This document shows, in pieces, positions 13,001 to 23,341 of a DNA stretch of 64,000 nt (position 1 is its first letter; the number at the start of each line of letters is the position of its first letter). The notes below the pieces were generated by a model. It was not told where the DNA came from. It did no database searches and worked only from the letters and a program-made list of their open reading frames with translations. Position numbers and translations under genes: made by a program. Source of the stretch: Verticillium longisporum (Eukaryota; Ascomycota; Sordariomycetes; Glomerellales; Plectosphaerellaceae); the NCBI GenBank assembly GCA_019188255.1, contig JAETXT010000001.1, positions 2,604,001-2,668,000 of the forward strand, in the 5' to 3' direction.

Positions 13001-16000
13001 AAGGACACTCACCACTGCTGGGGTGATCGAGTTTCTCGACATTAGCGTCCAGACCATGTCGCTCGCTCGTCAACCTCCTATTGCAGATCAGCATTCTGCA
13101 GCGATGAACGCAGCTGGAAAGGGGCGCCAGAGAAAGGCTCCAAAGGCGACAAAGAATGTTGGGTCGTGTCAATGGGAAACCCCCTAGGAGCAATGAGCAG
13201 CATCGATCAATGCCATCGTGGCTGGGGTTTCGACTCCAGCGGCTGCGGCGGCGCAGCAGATTGACGACAAACAGGGGGTCCTTAGTAGGTAGAGTCTTGA
13301 CCCATAGAAAAAGAGCCGGTCCATCTGAGACTTGTGGCTCAACGGCATGGCCGCTGTATTGGTGGAGATGCGGCAATGCGTGACTGAGCTGAGTATGTGT
13401 ACATGGTATTTGGAATCGCGCAGAGGAAAGGAGCGCGAGGAGCAAAAAGCAACGCAGAGGCCATAATCCATAAGCTGAAGGCATGAAAAAAAACGACCGG
13501 ATAGCAGACCGGCAGCAGACGGTCTCCCAATACATGGGTAGGTTCCTAGGGATACAGAGAGAAGAAAACCTGGGGTAGGGAACAAGAGGAAGCGCTGCCA
13601 GCCAACTGACCGAGAGTTGCCCAGCGGGTGCTTCCTTGCAAGACCAGGCAACGGAACGGCGATCGACCAGGGAAGGGCCTGAGATGGTGAAGCGAAAGAC
13701 AAAGTGAGCATCCTGAGCATCCTCTCCTTGAATTGATGGCGTGGTGTTGACGACACGGCTCCAATTAAGGTTGGGAGGAAGAGGGAGGCCAGGCGAGCTG
13801 GTCCTGTCGACAAGTACATGGTAGCGATCCCCGGCTGGTGCCTGAACTGGAATGCCCTGCCAGGCTGGCCCGCATGGCATGGCCGACCTCCGGTACTGAT
13901 GCCCAGTGGGATGGAACCTAAAATGGCCTGAATGTTGCCAGACGCGTGCTGCGTTGACGCATCAGCTGAAGTCATCAGGGCTCTCTCCCAGGTGCCATGC
14001 GGCGCTCTTGCTGGGTTGGCCTGACCTGCCAATGCCAACTGGGGGGGGTGGGGGATGGTGATGGAACGAGATGCGTGTATGAAAGGGATGCGGGAAGTGG
14101 GAGAGGGATCAATCTCAGGTCAGCTTCCTTGAACCTTGCAAATGGGCCAGGAGAAGGCCAGGAGTGTCGTCAAAGGAAGAGCCATTATCCCTGTCGCAAG
14201 AAGGACATGGGCTGGCCGAGGGCCAAGGGCCAAGTACATACCTACTTGTAAGCACATCGGGTGATGCGAAGTACCCCAGACCCGGAGAAACATGGTGGTA
14301 AAGTGCCGAGGACCCGAGGATGCGCCGTTTGCCTCGTTCTGCCGGCGAGCTGTACTTGTTGTCTGGTTCTCGGTACCTACCTGTAAGGCTGCTCCATAAG
14401 TATCTTGTAAGCTCATTACCAACCTCATTGCTGGGATACAGTACAAGCATCTGCAGGTTGGAACTGATGAGGAGAAGGGTGCCTGGTTAAAACGTCTGTG
14501 CATGGGTCGATGGAACAGGGGTCCCCTCTGGAGGCCAGGGGCCACCCACCCTGCTGTTGCTGGTTTGCCCATGCGCGTCACGTCTTTTGGGCCTTCAGAC
14601 TGGGCGAGTTGGGTCAATCTGGGCTCTTCTGGAGCATCCTGCATCAGGTACCGATGCTGCCGCCCGCTGGCCATGACTGCCACCCACTGGTCATACCTGC
14701 CGCCCGCTGGTCATACCTGCCGCCCGCTGGTCATACCTGCCGCCTGCTCGCCAGACGTGCCTGCCTGCACCGGGGGGATGGAAGGGAAAGGGAAGGACCT
14801 TCCAGACATATCAAGGTCCATCGAATCGCACCACTGATGAGCATGAGGAAGCTGATTAGTGTGTGTGAGTGTGTGTGTGTGCCTACCTAAGCATGGCGTT
14901 GCATTGCATCGCTGCTTCTCATGCCGCAGTCCTCCATCCTCGAGCTGTTGCCCAAGTCCATTGTGCCAATTGCCCAACCAGAACGAACCAAGTCCCTTCT
15001 TCACCCACACCACCTTTGCTTCCACCAGTCCACCACTCGCTTTCATTCCTCTTGCCAACAGCGGCAATGCAGCAGCAGAAAAAGGGGGGGAGGGGTCCTT
15101 TGGAGCATCAAGCACCACTCAGGGCCTTCCGTCTGAGGTCTGAGAGCCTCTGAGAGAGAGACCTAAGTGATGGAGAGAATGAGCCCTGATCAGCCTCACT
15201 TGTCGATCACCGCACTGCACCCTGGGGCATGACCAAACCAGAGCCAACCTGCCAGCCCTGGCCAACGCACATCACCACCCCTCCCCCCCCGAACCATTGT
15301 TCGACTATGGTATCCGTCGACAACCCATGCCCTCCACTGTCACGGTACCATCACTGCCGCGACCACTGCCACGGTTGCCGCGTCAGGGGTGCGTGAGAGG
15401 TGTCTTCGACATTGTTGCCTCGACTATGTGACGAGGCTGCATTGCCCTGTGCCGTCCTAGCTTTGCATCGAGCAAGGCCATGCGCCTCCTCTCCGTCGTC
15501 ACGCTGATACTAATCTTGCACGCCAAGGACCGTACCACATCATGGCAGGGCAGCCGACGACTGTCGAAAAGCCTCGTGTTCATCTCTCAATACCCCTCGT
15601 CCTTTTAGTCTACCAGCATCCCTGGTGAAACTCGGCCTGCCTGCCCTCAAATCAATGCTGGGTCGCCTCGCAAGACCCATTGGCTCACAGAAGGCAGACG
15701 TAATGAAACGACATTGACGATGCACCCACCCCTTCATGCTTCTAGAAGCCTCCCAAGACTGGCTTGACGAACCTAGGTAGGTAGCGGACAGAGGGACGGA
15801 CGCTTTCATCTGCCGTCATCGTCTGTGCTTTCGCAGTTCTCACCCCATTCGGACGTTGCGAAGCCTTCATGTTGCAGACCCGTCGGCACTCTCAGAAGCC
15901 AACGGCGCCAAATGTCACACTTCTCTGATGTCGGAAGCGCCCGGCACCTCATTTCGCCTTCAACTGGTCCCGTTCACCGACGAACGTCTGCTCATTTCCT

Positions 16001-16713
16001 GTTGTGCGAGTAATGGCCCACAGGTGATCATAACGCTCCCTCGTCATCATCACACTCGCCTGATACAGCCAACGCCCGGCTGTGGCTTACGGTCATGCCG
16101 TACCAAGATGATGCTCATATCAGATGCTCTGACACTACAACCCATGGAAGGGACTTAGCATCTAGAAGCTTTCCCTATCCCCTATTTTTTTTTTTTTTTT
16201 TTTTGGTATTTCCTACCCATCCATCTCGAAGGTCGGCCCGCATCTGTAACCGGACCAAGGCGTTTCGAGCACAAGGCTTCATGCCATGATCCGAACGACA
16301 TCGCTTGAAGGGCACTACAAGGTAGGAGTACGTCGGGTTGCGTAATGAAAGTCGCACCCATCTCGCAGGGGATGCGTAGCTCACTCTTTTCGTCAATTAC
16401 CCTAATGCATAAAGGAGCCCAACTACCGACTAGTCGTTGGGTGATTCCTGTCACCAGATGACACGTTAGTGGCCAGTCTCACATCGGTGTTTTGAGGGCG
16501 CTTCTGCGTAGAGCCCAGTCCAGGAAAACGAAACCTCATCGGCTGGGCGCCTGTAAGTATCACGCATTTGAATCTGCAGCCACAAAATGTTGATGATACG
16601 AGGACATGATTGTACAGAAATAATACAGAGATGTCTTGACGCGCCCTCTTTCCCTTGACGCGTGTTTTGCGATTCCGATGTCGAACATGCTGGCCTCGAC
16701 GTGGTGTCGACTC
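10030..16713. other. 6.7-kb gene-free region upstream of the 407-aa gene
   Basis: No gene is supported. It probably holds a long leader and regulatory DNA for the 407-aa gene (-). The open frames present (for example 12813-13880 minus and 13184-14038 minus) overlap in different frames and look like chance. Visible structure: a 20-bp tandem repeat at 14657-14756, a 20-T run at 16185-16204, CCTAGGTA/GGTACCTA-type motifs near 14371 and 15771, and many short upstream frames. Confidence 0.55.
14657..14756. repeat. 20-bp tandem repeat, about five copies
   Basis: The unit CTGCCGCCCGCTGGTCATAC is present in two identical copies (14697-14716 and 14717-14736). Diverged copies flank them at 14657, 14677 and 14737. 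Copy 14677 differs from the consensus mainly by two G-to-A changes. Confidence 0.85.
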
Positions 16714-17786
16714 TTAACGCTTGACCCAGGCAGGCATCTTCCGTGCCTTGAGGTGGCCGTGTTTCTTCCTCTCCACCACCCTCTTGTCTCTCGTAATACA
16801 TCCAGCTGCGAGAATCATAGTCAGCAAGTGAAAATTGGAAGAGACCGAACTTCCGCACCAAGGCTTACCTGCGCGAAGAGTCGGCTTCAGAGCTGGCTCA
16901 TGAGCCATGAGAGCTTTGGAAATGGCCAGTGTCAAGGCTTCCGCCTGTCCGGTGGTACCACCACCCTCAACGAGAGCCCACACATTATACTTGTCTATCC
17001 TTTCGGTACTCTTGAGCGCCCAAACGACGCTCTCGCGGTCGTGAATGCGACAGAACGCCTGGCTAAGCGGTTTGCCATTGATCTGCACCTCGCCTGTCCC
17101 CTCAACCACCCAGGCACGGGCCGTGGACTCTTTTCTGCGGCCGACACCATGCGCCCTGCCGAACTCGTCAAGCTTGATCTCCTTGGCAACATTGAGGAAA
17201 GGGTTGATGTCGCGCTTGAAGCCCTCGAGGACCTTCTTGACCTCCCCTGGCATGATCTTCGGGTGGATCTGATGCAGACGCTTGACCATGTGGAGCACCT
17301 TGCTGTACGGGAGCGCCTTGACGGGCTCGCCCGTGTACAGCCTGTAGCCGCCCAAGGTCTTCCATAGTTGCGGGGAACTTCGTCCGGCGGCAAGGTCGGC
17401 AGCTTCCGGTATCTTTCGAAGAGAGCCGTGAGCTCTACTAGAGCGTCGTTGAATCGAGGTTGACGAGTGAAGTAGGAAGGTGAGGCGGGAAAGGCGCGAA
17501 CGTGGACGACGCCATCAAGAGGTATCTCGGGTGGTGGAACAAGTCCCTTGCTGGAGAAGCTGGAGGCCTCCTGGCTAAGCTCGAGGGCCTGGATTTCGTT
17601 CTGCAGCTGGGTGACAGCTTCATTGGTAGCTTCCGCTTCGACCTTTGACGTCTCTCCAGCCGTGGTCAGCGGTCTCGAGTTGACCTTGGTGAAGGACAAT
17701 GGCTGCCATTGGGCCTTTGGAATCTGCGCCCGCGCAAGCTGACGAAAGGAGCGCATGTGCTGAGACCCAGCACGCAAAGCTGACAT
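16714..17786 (-). CDS. MRPS9: Mitochondrial small-subunit ribosomal protein uS9m, with one-base frameshift
   Basis: Component of the small subunit of the mitochondrial ribosome. Exons 17786-16869 and 16805-16714 (donor GTAAGC, acceptor CGCAG). The N-terminus is basic and Ser-rich, as expected of a mitochondrial presequence. The C-terminal half is the uS9 domain: GRRKESTARAWVVEGTGEV, NGKPLSQAF, GGGTTGQAEAL, and the terminal basic tail ending WVKR. The frame breaks between DEV and LWKTLGGYR. There is no room for an intron, and the exon total (1010 nt) is one short of a multiple of three. One missing G in the + strand run at 17372-17375 restores a 336-aa protein, so assembly error is more likely than gene decay. 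Confidence 0.9.
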
Positions 17787-18147
17787 GATGCTGTTGACGC
17801 CTGTCGTGGTTGTCGCGGTGTGTTGAAGACCCGAGACGCCCCCCCCCCGTCTCACGAACTGGAAATCTTTCTTGGGAGAGAGTGGCTTGATCTGGGACCC
17901 ATGTCACGTGCTATGAGCTCCAGCCACAGATGAGGTGCGTTACGCCACGACTCGTTGCTGTAGAGCTCCCACTTTGGGCACGAGCGGGGCAGCAGGCGGG
18001 GCACTGTCCTCCTCTTCCCCCGAGCGAAATTTCGCCTCGATGAAATTTGTTGCTGGAGAGGGGCTGTAAACTTTTTCTCTCCTACCTTCACCTTTTGCCT
18101 TTCCAAACCCTCTTCCTTCCATCATCTGCGCATACCATAAGCACAAG
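17787..18147. promoter_or_regulatory. Shared divergent promoter of uS9m and eEF1B-gamma
   Basis: A 361-nt interval between divergent start codons of two translation genes. It contains GTCACGTGCT at 17903-17912, identical to the site in the EPL1/CNB1 divergent region, and CT-rich tracts before the eEF1B-gamma ATG. Confidence 0.55.
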
Positions 18148-19750
18148 ATGGCGTTCGGCAAGCTTTTCGCGTACCAGGTAAGCATTGCAGCAGCTTCATT
18201 TAATGGATGCTCGCAGTCGCTTTCGCTGTTTCCTGTGTGCCAAAGCTGATCACATTCTTCTTTTCAGGGCAACCCCGCACCACTGCCATCCTCGTCGTGG
18301 CCAAGGCCAACGGCGTCGAGCTCGACCTCGTTGAGTCCGATGGCTCCAAGCCTACCGAGGAGCACCTCACGGCCAACCCCCTCGGCAAGATCCCCGCCTT
18401 CCTTGGTGAGGATGGCTACGCCCTCTCTGAGGCCATTGCTGTCGCCATCTACAGTACGTATACCCTGAGTCACACTCAGACGAACCAGCTGCAGTCTCTG
18501 CTACGCTGCGTTCTTTCTTCGCCCTCTTCCCCCTTTGCGAAATGATGACCTAGACAATTCAATCAGTTATCCCTGGCCGAATCACCGTGTGTGGATATGC
18601 TCTAACTTCTGATCTCCTTCTCATTCACAAACTTTTGTGCACGCATCTGTCGGAGAGTTGTTGGCTAACTCACCATCATAGTCACTTCCCAGAACGAGAA
18701 GACCACTCTCCTCGGCAAGACCAAGCAGGAGTATGTTCCCCATCTCAGTATATCCCGCCATTTGATGCCTTGGTGCTGACTTGGAATCGCAGCTACGCTT
18801 CCATCCTGAGGTGGATGTCCTTCGTCAACTCCGAGGTCCTCCCTCCTCTGGGTGGCTGGTTCCGCCCTCTTCTTGGAAGGGACCCCTACAACAAGAAGTC
18901 TGTTGAGGACTCCTCCAAGGTTGCTCTCAAGGCCGTTGGTGCCATTGAGAAGCACCTCCAGAACAACACCTACCTTGTTGGCGAGCGCATCACCCTTGCC
19001 GATATCTTCGCTGCCAGCATCCTCTCGCGCGGCTTCGAGTTCTTCTTCGACAAGGAGTGGCGCTCGCAGAACCCCAACACCTACCGTTGGTTCGACACCA
19101 TTGTCAACCAGGACATCTACACCGCCGTCGCTGGCAAGCAGGAGTACCTCGAGAAGCCCAAGCTGACCAACGTCGCCCCCAAGAAGGCTGAGGCTCCCAA
19201 GCCCGCTGCCCCCAAGCCCGCCCCCGCTGCCGCTCCTGCTGCCGAGGACGAGCCCGCCCCTAAGCCCAAGCACCCTCTTGAGGCCCTCCCCCGCGCCACC
19301 GTCCCCATCGACGAGTGGAAGCGCCAGTACTCCAACCTCGAGACCCCCGAGGCCCTGAAGTGGTTCTGGGAGAACATCTCCTTCGAGGAGTACTCTCTGT
19401 GGAAGGTCGACTACAAGTACAACGATGAGCTCACCATGACTTTCATGTCTGCCAACCTCATCGGTGGCTTCAACGCCCGTCTTGAGGGTTCGCGCAAGTA
19501 CCTTTTCGGCTGCGCTTCCGTCTACGGCGAGGCCAACGCCTCGGTCATCCAGGGTGCCTTTGTCGTCCGCGGCCAGGAATTCAAGCCCGTCTTCGACGTC
19601 GCTCCCGATTACGAGAGCTACGAGTTCACCAAGCTTGACCCCACCAAGCCCGAGGACAAGGAGTTCGTCGAGAACATGTGGTCCTGGGAGAAGGGTGTCA
19701 CCGTTGACGGCAAGGAGTACCCCCACGCCGCCGGCAAGGTCCTGAAATAA
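18148..19750 (+). CDS. EEF1G: Elongation factor 1-gamma (eEF1B gamma subunit), with one-base frameshift
   Basis: Structural subunit of the eEF1B guanine-exchange complex in cytosolic translation. Exons 18148-18177, 18268-18453, 18682-18730 and 18793-19750. Order: an N-terminal glutathione-S-transferase-like domain (to about residue 200), a Lys/Pro/Ala linker, then the conserved EF1G domain (ALKWFWENISFEEYSLWK, LIGGFNARLEGSRKYLFG, KPEDKEFVENMWSWEKG). Exon 2 starts one base out of frame: the expected Gly-Asn-Pro-Arg needs five C where 18273-18276 has four. With one C added the coding length is 1224 nt (407 aa), normal for the family. The third exon is only 49 nt. Divergent from uS9m. Confidence 0.95.
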
Positions 19751-20339
19751 GCGTCTCGCTTGCAGGGCGGAAGGAGTAACGTGATGCGCGATGATGATGG
19801 TTTATGGCAGGGATTGTTATGAGGTCACGAACTGGGAACGGATCGGGGTGGATGATATTCATGGTCCCCAGGGATTCCGCGTGCGGTGTGGCCCGGAGGT
19901 TTTAAAAGAGCCGCAAGTGCCCGGTAAACAAGCTGCAGATGAATATGATGAGTGAATCAAGCTGGCTCGACACGTGCGTGTTGTGATGATGGTAAGACGA
20001 TCTCTGGCTGTGATTGTACCTTCCCGAACCATGATGCGCATACTTCTGCATGCACTCAACGCAGCTATCTTATGAAGAGGCTTCATCGCAAGGTCAATGT
20101 CAGGGACTATCGTTCCGCAATGTGGCTACGCGGATTGTACTCGATGAAAAGACAGTAAGGCCAAGCATGCCCTACGACCGTTTCCGCACCTTTATAACCC
20201 GATGCCTCTTGTTCCGTGGGTATCAATGCAACACAAAAATGGTGTCAAACGTCTCAAGCCAAACGCCAGACCAACGGTGCGCCCCATGCTGGCGCGACTG
20301 CCTAATGCACCCGCCGGCCGCCCCTCCCACCCCTCGCCG
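19751..20339. other. Convergent 3' interval
   Basis: 589 nt between the eEF1B-gamma stop and the stop of the HAD-like gene on the other strand. I see only 3' UTR-like sequence. Confidence 0.5.
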
Positions 20340-21464
20340 TTACGCCGAAGGCGGACGCTCGAGCGTGTAGTCGTCCCGAAGGCCAAAAGGATGGAGACGC
20401 ATGTACTGGCTGATGTCGGCCTGGTAGCAGAGAGCGTTGATGTAGTCGTGGACCTGGGGCAGCACGTCGGTGGCCTCGTCGGCGTCGCCGAAGAACTCGG
20501 GGATGCGCAGCAGGTTGAAGGGCTCGCTGCGGGCCTTCTCGAGCGAGTCGTCGACGAGGACCGTGTTGGTCTGGTCCCAGCGCAGGCCGTCCGGGTGGGA
20601 GGCCTGGACGGCGGCGTCGGCCCAGATGCGCTGCAGGCGCTTGTAGCACTGGACGCGCTTGACGTAGTCGGCGGGCGTCAGGTCGAACTTGTCGCGGCCC
20701 CAGGCGGCGACGAGGCGGCTGGTGTACGCGGCGGGCGCGACGTCGCCGCCGCCGCCGCCCTCGGCGAGCTGGGCCACCATCTTGGCGACGTTTTCGGGCC
20801 GCGCCGACGACCACACGGCCACGTGGGGCGTGTCGATGCAGTAGTGCATGAAGCGCTTGGCGTATGGCCGCTCGATGAAGTTGTGGGATCTGCGCCGGTC
20901 GGGCCGGTGGAGGAGCGTGCCGTTGAGGTCGAGCACGACGAGGATGGCGCGGGGCCGCGCGAGCGTCGTCGGAGGCTTCTCGGCCTGCGTGAGGTAGGCT
21001 GGTGTCGGGTTGGGGATGCCGCCTGAAGCGGCGCTCGGGGCGACGACCTTGTCGCGTTCCTCTGCTGGGCCGTTGTTGCTCTTGATCTTGCGCTTGCTTC
21101 CTTTCTCGCCCCGAGCCTTGGCTTTCTTGTTGAGCTTGCCTTTTCTGTTCATTGGACAGGTTAGTTTGTGCTTGACCTGCAGGAAGAGGAGGAGATAGCT
21201 GGGTGCATTGTCGACTTACGGCTCGGTAGGGGCGTTTGGCGGAGGTAACCTCGTCATCGCCGCGGGGCCTGTTGGGATCGATACGGGCTGGTTTGTCTGC
21301 ATATTACCATGTGATGCTGTGGGCGCGGGGACGGAAGGACCAGAATGGAATTGTGATGTGCCGCCTGGGGTTGTGTCGAAGTAGAAGCTGGGCATCTGAG
21401 AAGGCTGCATGGCAAAGTTCCCGCCGCGAGGGGCAGCATTGCCACGGAAGGAGTTGTACTCCAT
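20340..21464 (-). CDS. FCP1/NIF-type HAD phosphatase-like protein
   Basis: Exons 21464-21220 and 21144-20340, giving 349 aa; the intron has donor GTAAGT, branch CTAAC and acceptor AACAG. Residues 1-80 are Pro/Ser/Gly-rich and disordered. A strongly basic stretch (about 83-105, nuclear-localisation-like) follows, then a FCP1-homology HAD fold: motif I around Asp154 (VVLDLNGTLL), motif II VAVWSSARPENV, and motif IV VLVDDSLEKA. The usual motif I is DxDx(T/V); here the second Asp is Asn156, so the general acid is missing and activity may be altered or lost. An upstream in-frame ATG at 21710 would add 82 residues; I prefer 21464. The substrate is unknown. Confidence 0.85.
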
Positions 21465-22021
21465 TCTAGGTTGTTTGCGTGTGTATATCTGCAGGCTTTC
21501 ACGTAGTTCTAGAGCGCCAGGGCCTGTACACGCTGTTGTTCTCCGGGACGGTTCTGGCTTTGCAGGCGACAAGCAGCGTTTCGCACTGGTGGTCAATGTT
21601 CGTGGTTGCGAGGGTGTCCCTAGAACGACGTTGAAGGATCGGGGGTGCGTTGGCTTGGTGGACTGCGGACGCAGAGGTCCTGAGAGAATCCTGCTAGGAT
21701 GGAAGTGCATGAGCTCTTGCTGTGCAACTGAATGGAGTGTGCAGAGTCAAAACACGAGGAAATGGCTTCAACAGATGTCGCATCATGGCCAGTCGCAAGC
21801 AGGGGCACGACTCGAGGCCAGAGCCACACCCAGATCGGACCGTGTATGCATCAATCGATGTCTGCCCCGCAAACTTTACATAACTACATATCTTATCGCC
21901 CATGGCCCCCACTAAAAAGTTGGATGGGCCCCACCTCCACCTCTCACGCCCTGTTGCATCGTGAATGAAGATCCTCAACACCTTCAATCATTGAGCCTTC
22001 AGTCTCACTTTCCACACGACG
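21465..22021. promoter_or_regulatory. Divergent promoter, HAD-like gene and RRP36
   Basis: 557 nt between divergent starts. Nothing beyond general promoter sequence is recognisable. Confidence 0.45.
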
Positions 22022-22970
22022 ATGCTCAAATCAACAGCAAGAAAGAGGAAGGCGCCTTCTGCGGGGCCCTCGGGTCTTCAGAGGCGTGTACGCGCGCGAA
22101 AGGAGGAGGTTGACTCCGAGATTGATGAGAGCTCCAACCCATCAGAAAATGAGGGCTCAGAACTCAGCTCAGATGAAGATAAGGATGACGACAAGGTACG
22201 AGGCCCGCGTCACTACGTGCGTTCGCTGAACTGACATGATCGCAGCCCAAAGCCTCACGGTCTTCCAAATCCAACCTCGACATGGCTTCCATCTCATTCG
22301 GCGCCCTCGCGAAAGCCCAAGCATCTATGCCCAAGCGCAGCACGAAGGAGTCTGCAGAATCAGAAGAATCAGAAATCGACGACTCCGGGAGCGACTCTGG
22401 CAACGAAAGCAAGTACCGCAAGCGCGGCGGTCTCGCTAAGCGATCATCCAAACATGCACCCACTGAGATGTCCTCGAAACGCCCCGTCTCTCGCAAACGC
22501 GAGATTTTCCAGGTGCCCAAGGTTGAGGCCCGCGATCCCCGCTTCGACCCAGCTGTCAACTCTGGGGGAGTAACTTTGACGAGGCCAAGGCTAAGAAGGC
22601 CTATGCTTTCCTCGATGAGTATCGTGACTCGGAGATGGCCGAACTCCGAATGGAGATTCGCAAGACAAAGGATGCGGCACAAAAGGAGCGACTACAGACC
22701 TTGCTCCAATCAATGCAGAATCGAAAGAAGGCGGCAAAGCGCAAGGACGACGAGAAGAGGATCCTTGAGGAGCACAGGCAGCGGGAGAAGGATCTTGTCC
22801 AGCAGGGCAAACAGCCGTTCTATCTGAAGAAGTCGGAGCAGAAGAAGAGGTTGCTGACGGAGCAGTTCAAGGGCATGAAGAAGAAACAGGTCAACAAGGT
22901 CATCGAGCGCAAGAGGAAGAAGGTGGCAGCCAAGGAGAAGATGGAACTGGACCAGCTGCAACGGCGATGA
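22022..22970 (+). CDS. RRP36: rRNA biogenesis protein RRP36, with one-base frameshift
   Basis: Nucleolar protein of the 90S pre-ribosome needed for early 18S pre-rRNA cleavages. Exons 22022-22195 and 22246-22970. The N-terminal half is acidic and Ser-rich (DSEIDESS, SDEDKDDDK). The RRP36 core follows: KREIFQVPKVEARDPRFDP, then FDEAKAKKAYAFLDEYRDSE, a long Lys/Glu/Arg coiled coil, and a basic tail (KKQVNKVIERKRKK). The frame breaks after PAVNSGG: the G-run 22564-22568 has five G where six restore SNFDEAKAK. Adding one base gives 299 aa. Divergent from the HAD-like gene and convergent with COQ8. Confidence 0.92.
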
Positions 22971-23341
22971 GGCTTAGGTGGCCGGGTCAAATCAGCCAAG
23001 ACACGAAATCTAGATTCACTTCACAAGCACACGTCGTTCGGCCGGTTCTAATTCTGTTCTTCTCCAAGTTGAAGTTGCCATCCAAAAGAACCTTTTGCGG
23101 CTCGTGGGACAGTGCTTCATATACGCTGTGTTGATGAACGACAGGATCCACATATTCCGGAGGCTCTTATGTTCGATTGTCTTGTTGGTAGCAAGAAGTA
23201 AGCGCTCTTGTTGATTGTTTTCACTGTGTTCGAAGATGTGCGTGTATTCTATCTACCTGTGACCTGTTGTACACGTTTTATCCGCACGTCTCATCTACTG
23301 TTACAGGTTGTTACATGGTGGGATGATCCGCAGCTCCCCTA
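22971..23341. other. Convergent 3' interval
   Basis: 371 nt between the RRP36 and COQ8 stops, AT-richer than the genes. Only 3' UTR-like sequence is visible. Confidence 0.5.

Noticed and set aside
12813..13880. 355-codon open frame on the minus strand
   Set aside because: Composition is random-looking (Ser, Arg, Cys, Leu rich), it overlaps another long frame in a different phase, and no motif or splice pattern supports it.
18665..19726. 353-codon frame antisense to eEF1B-gamma
   Set aside because: A Gly/Leu/Val-rich mirror of a strongly codon-biased gene; the sense strand carries the conserved protein.
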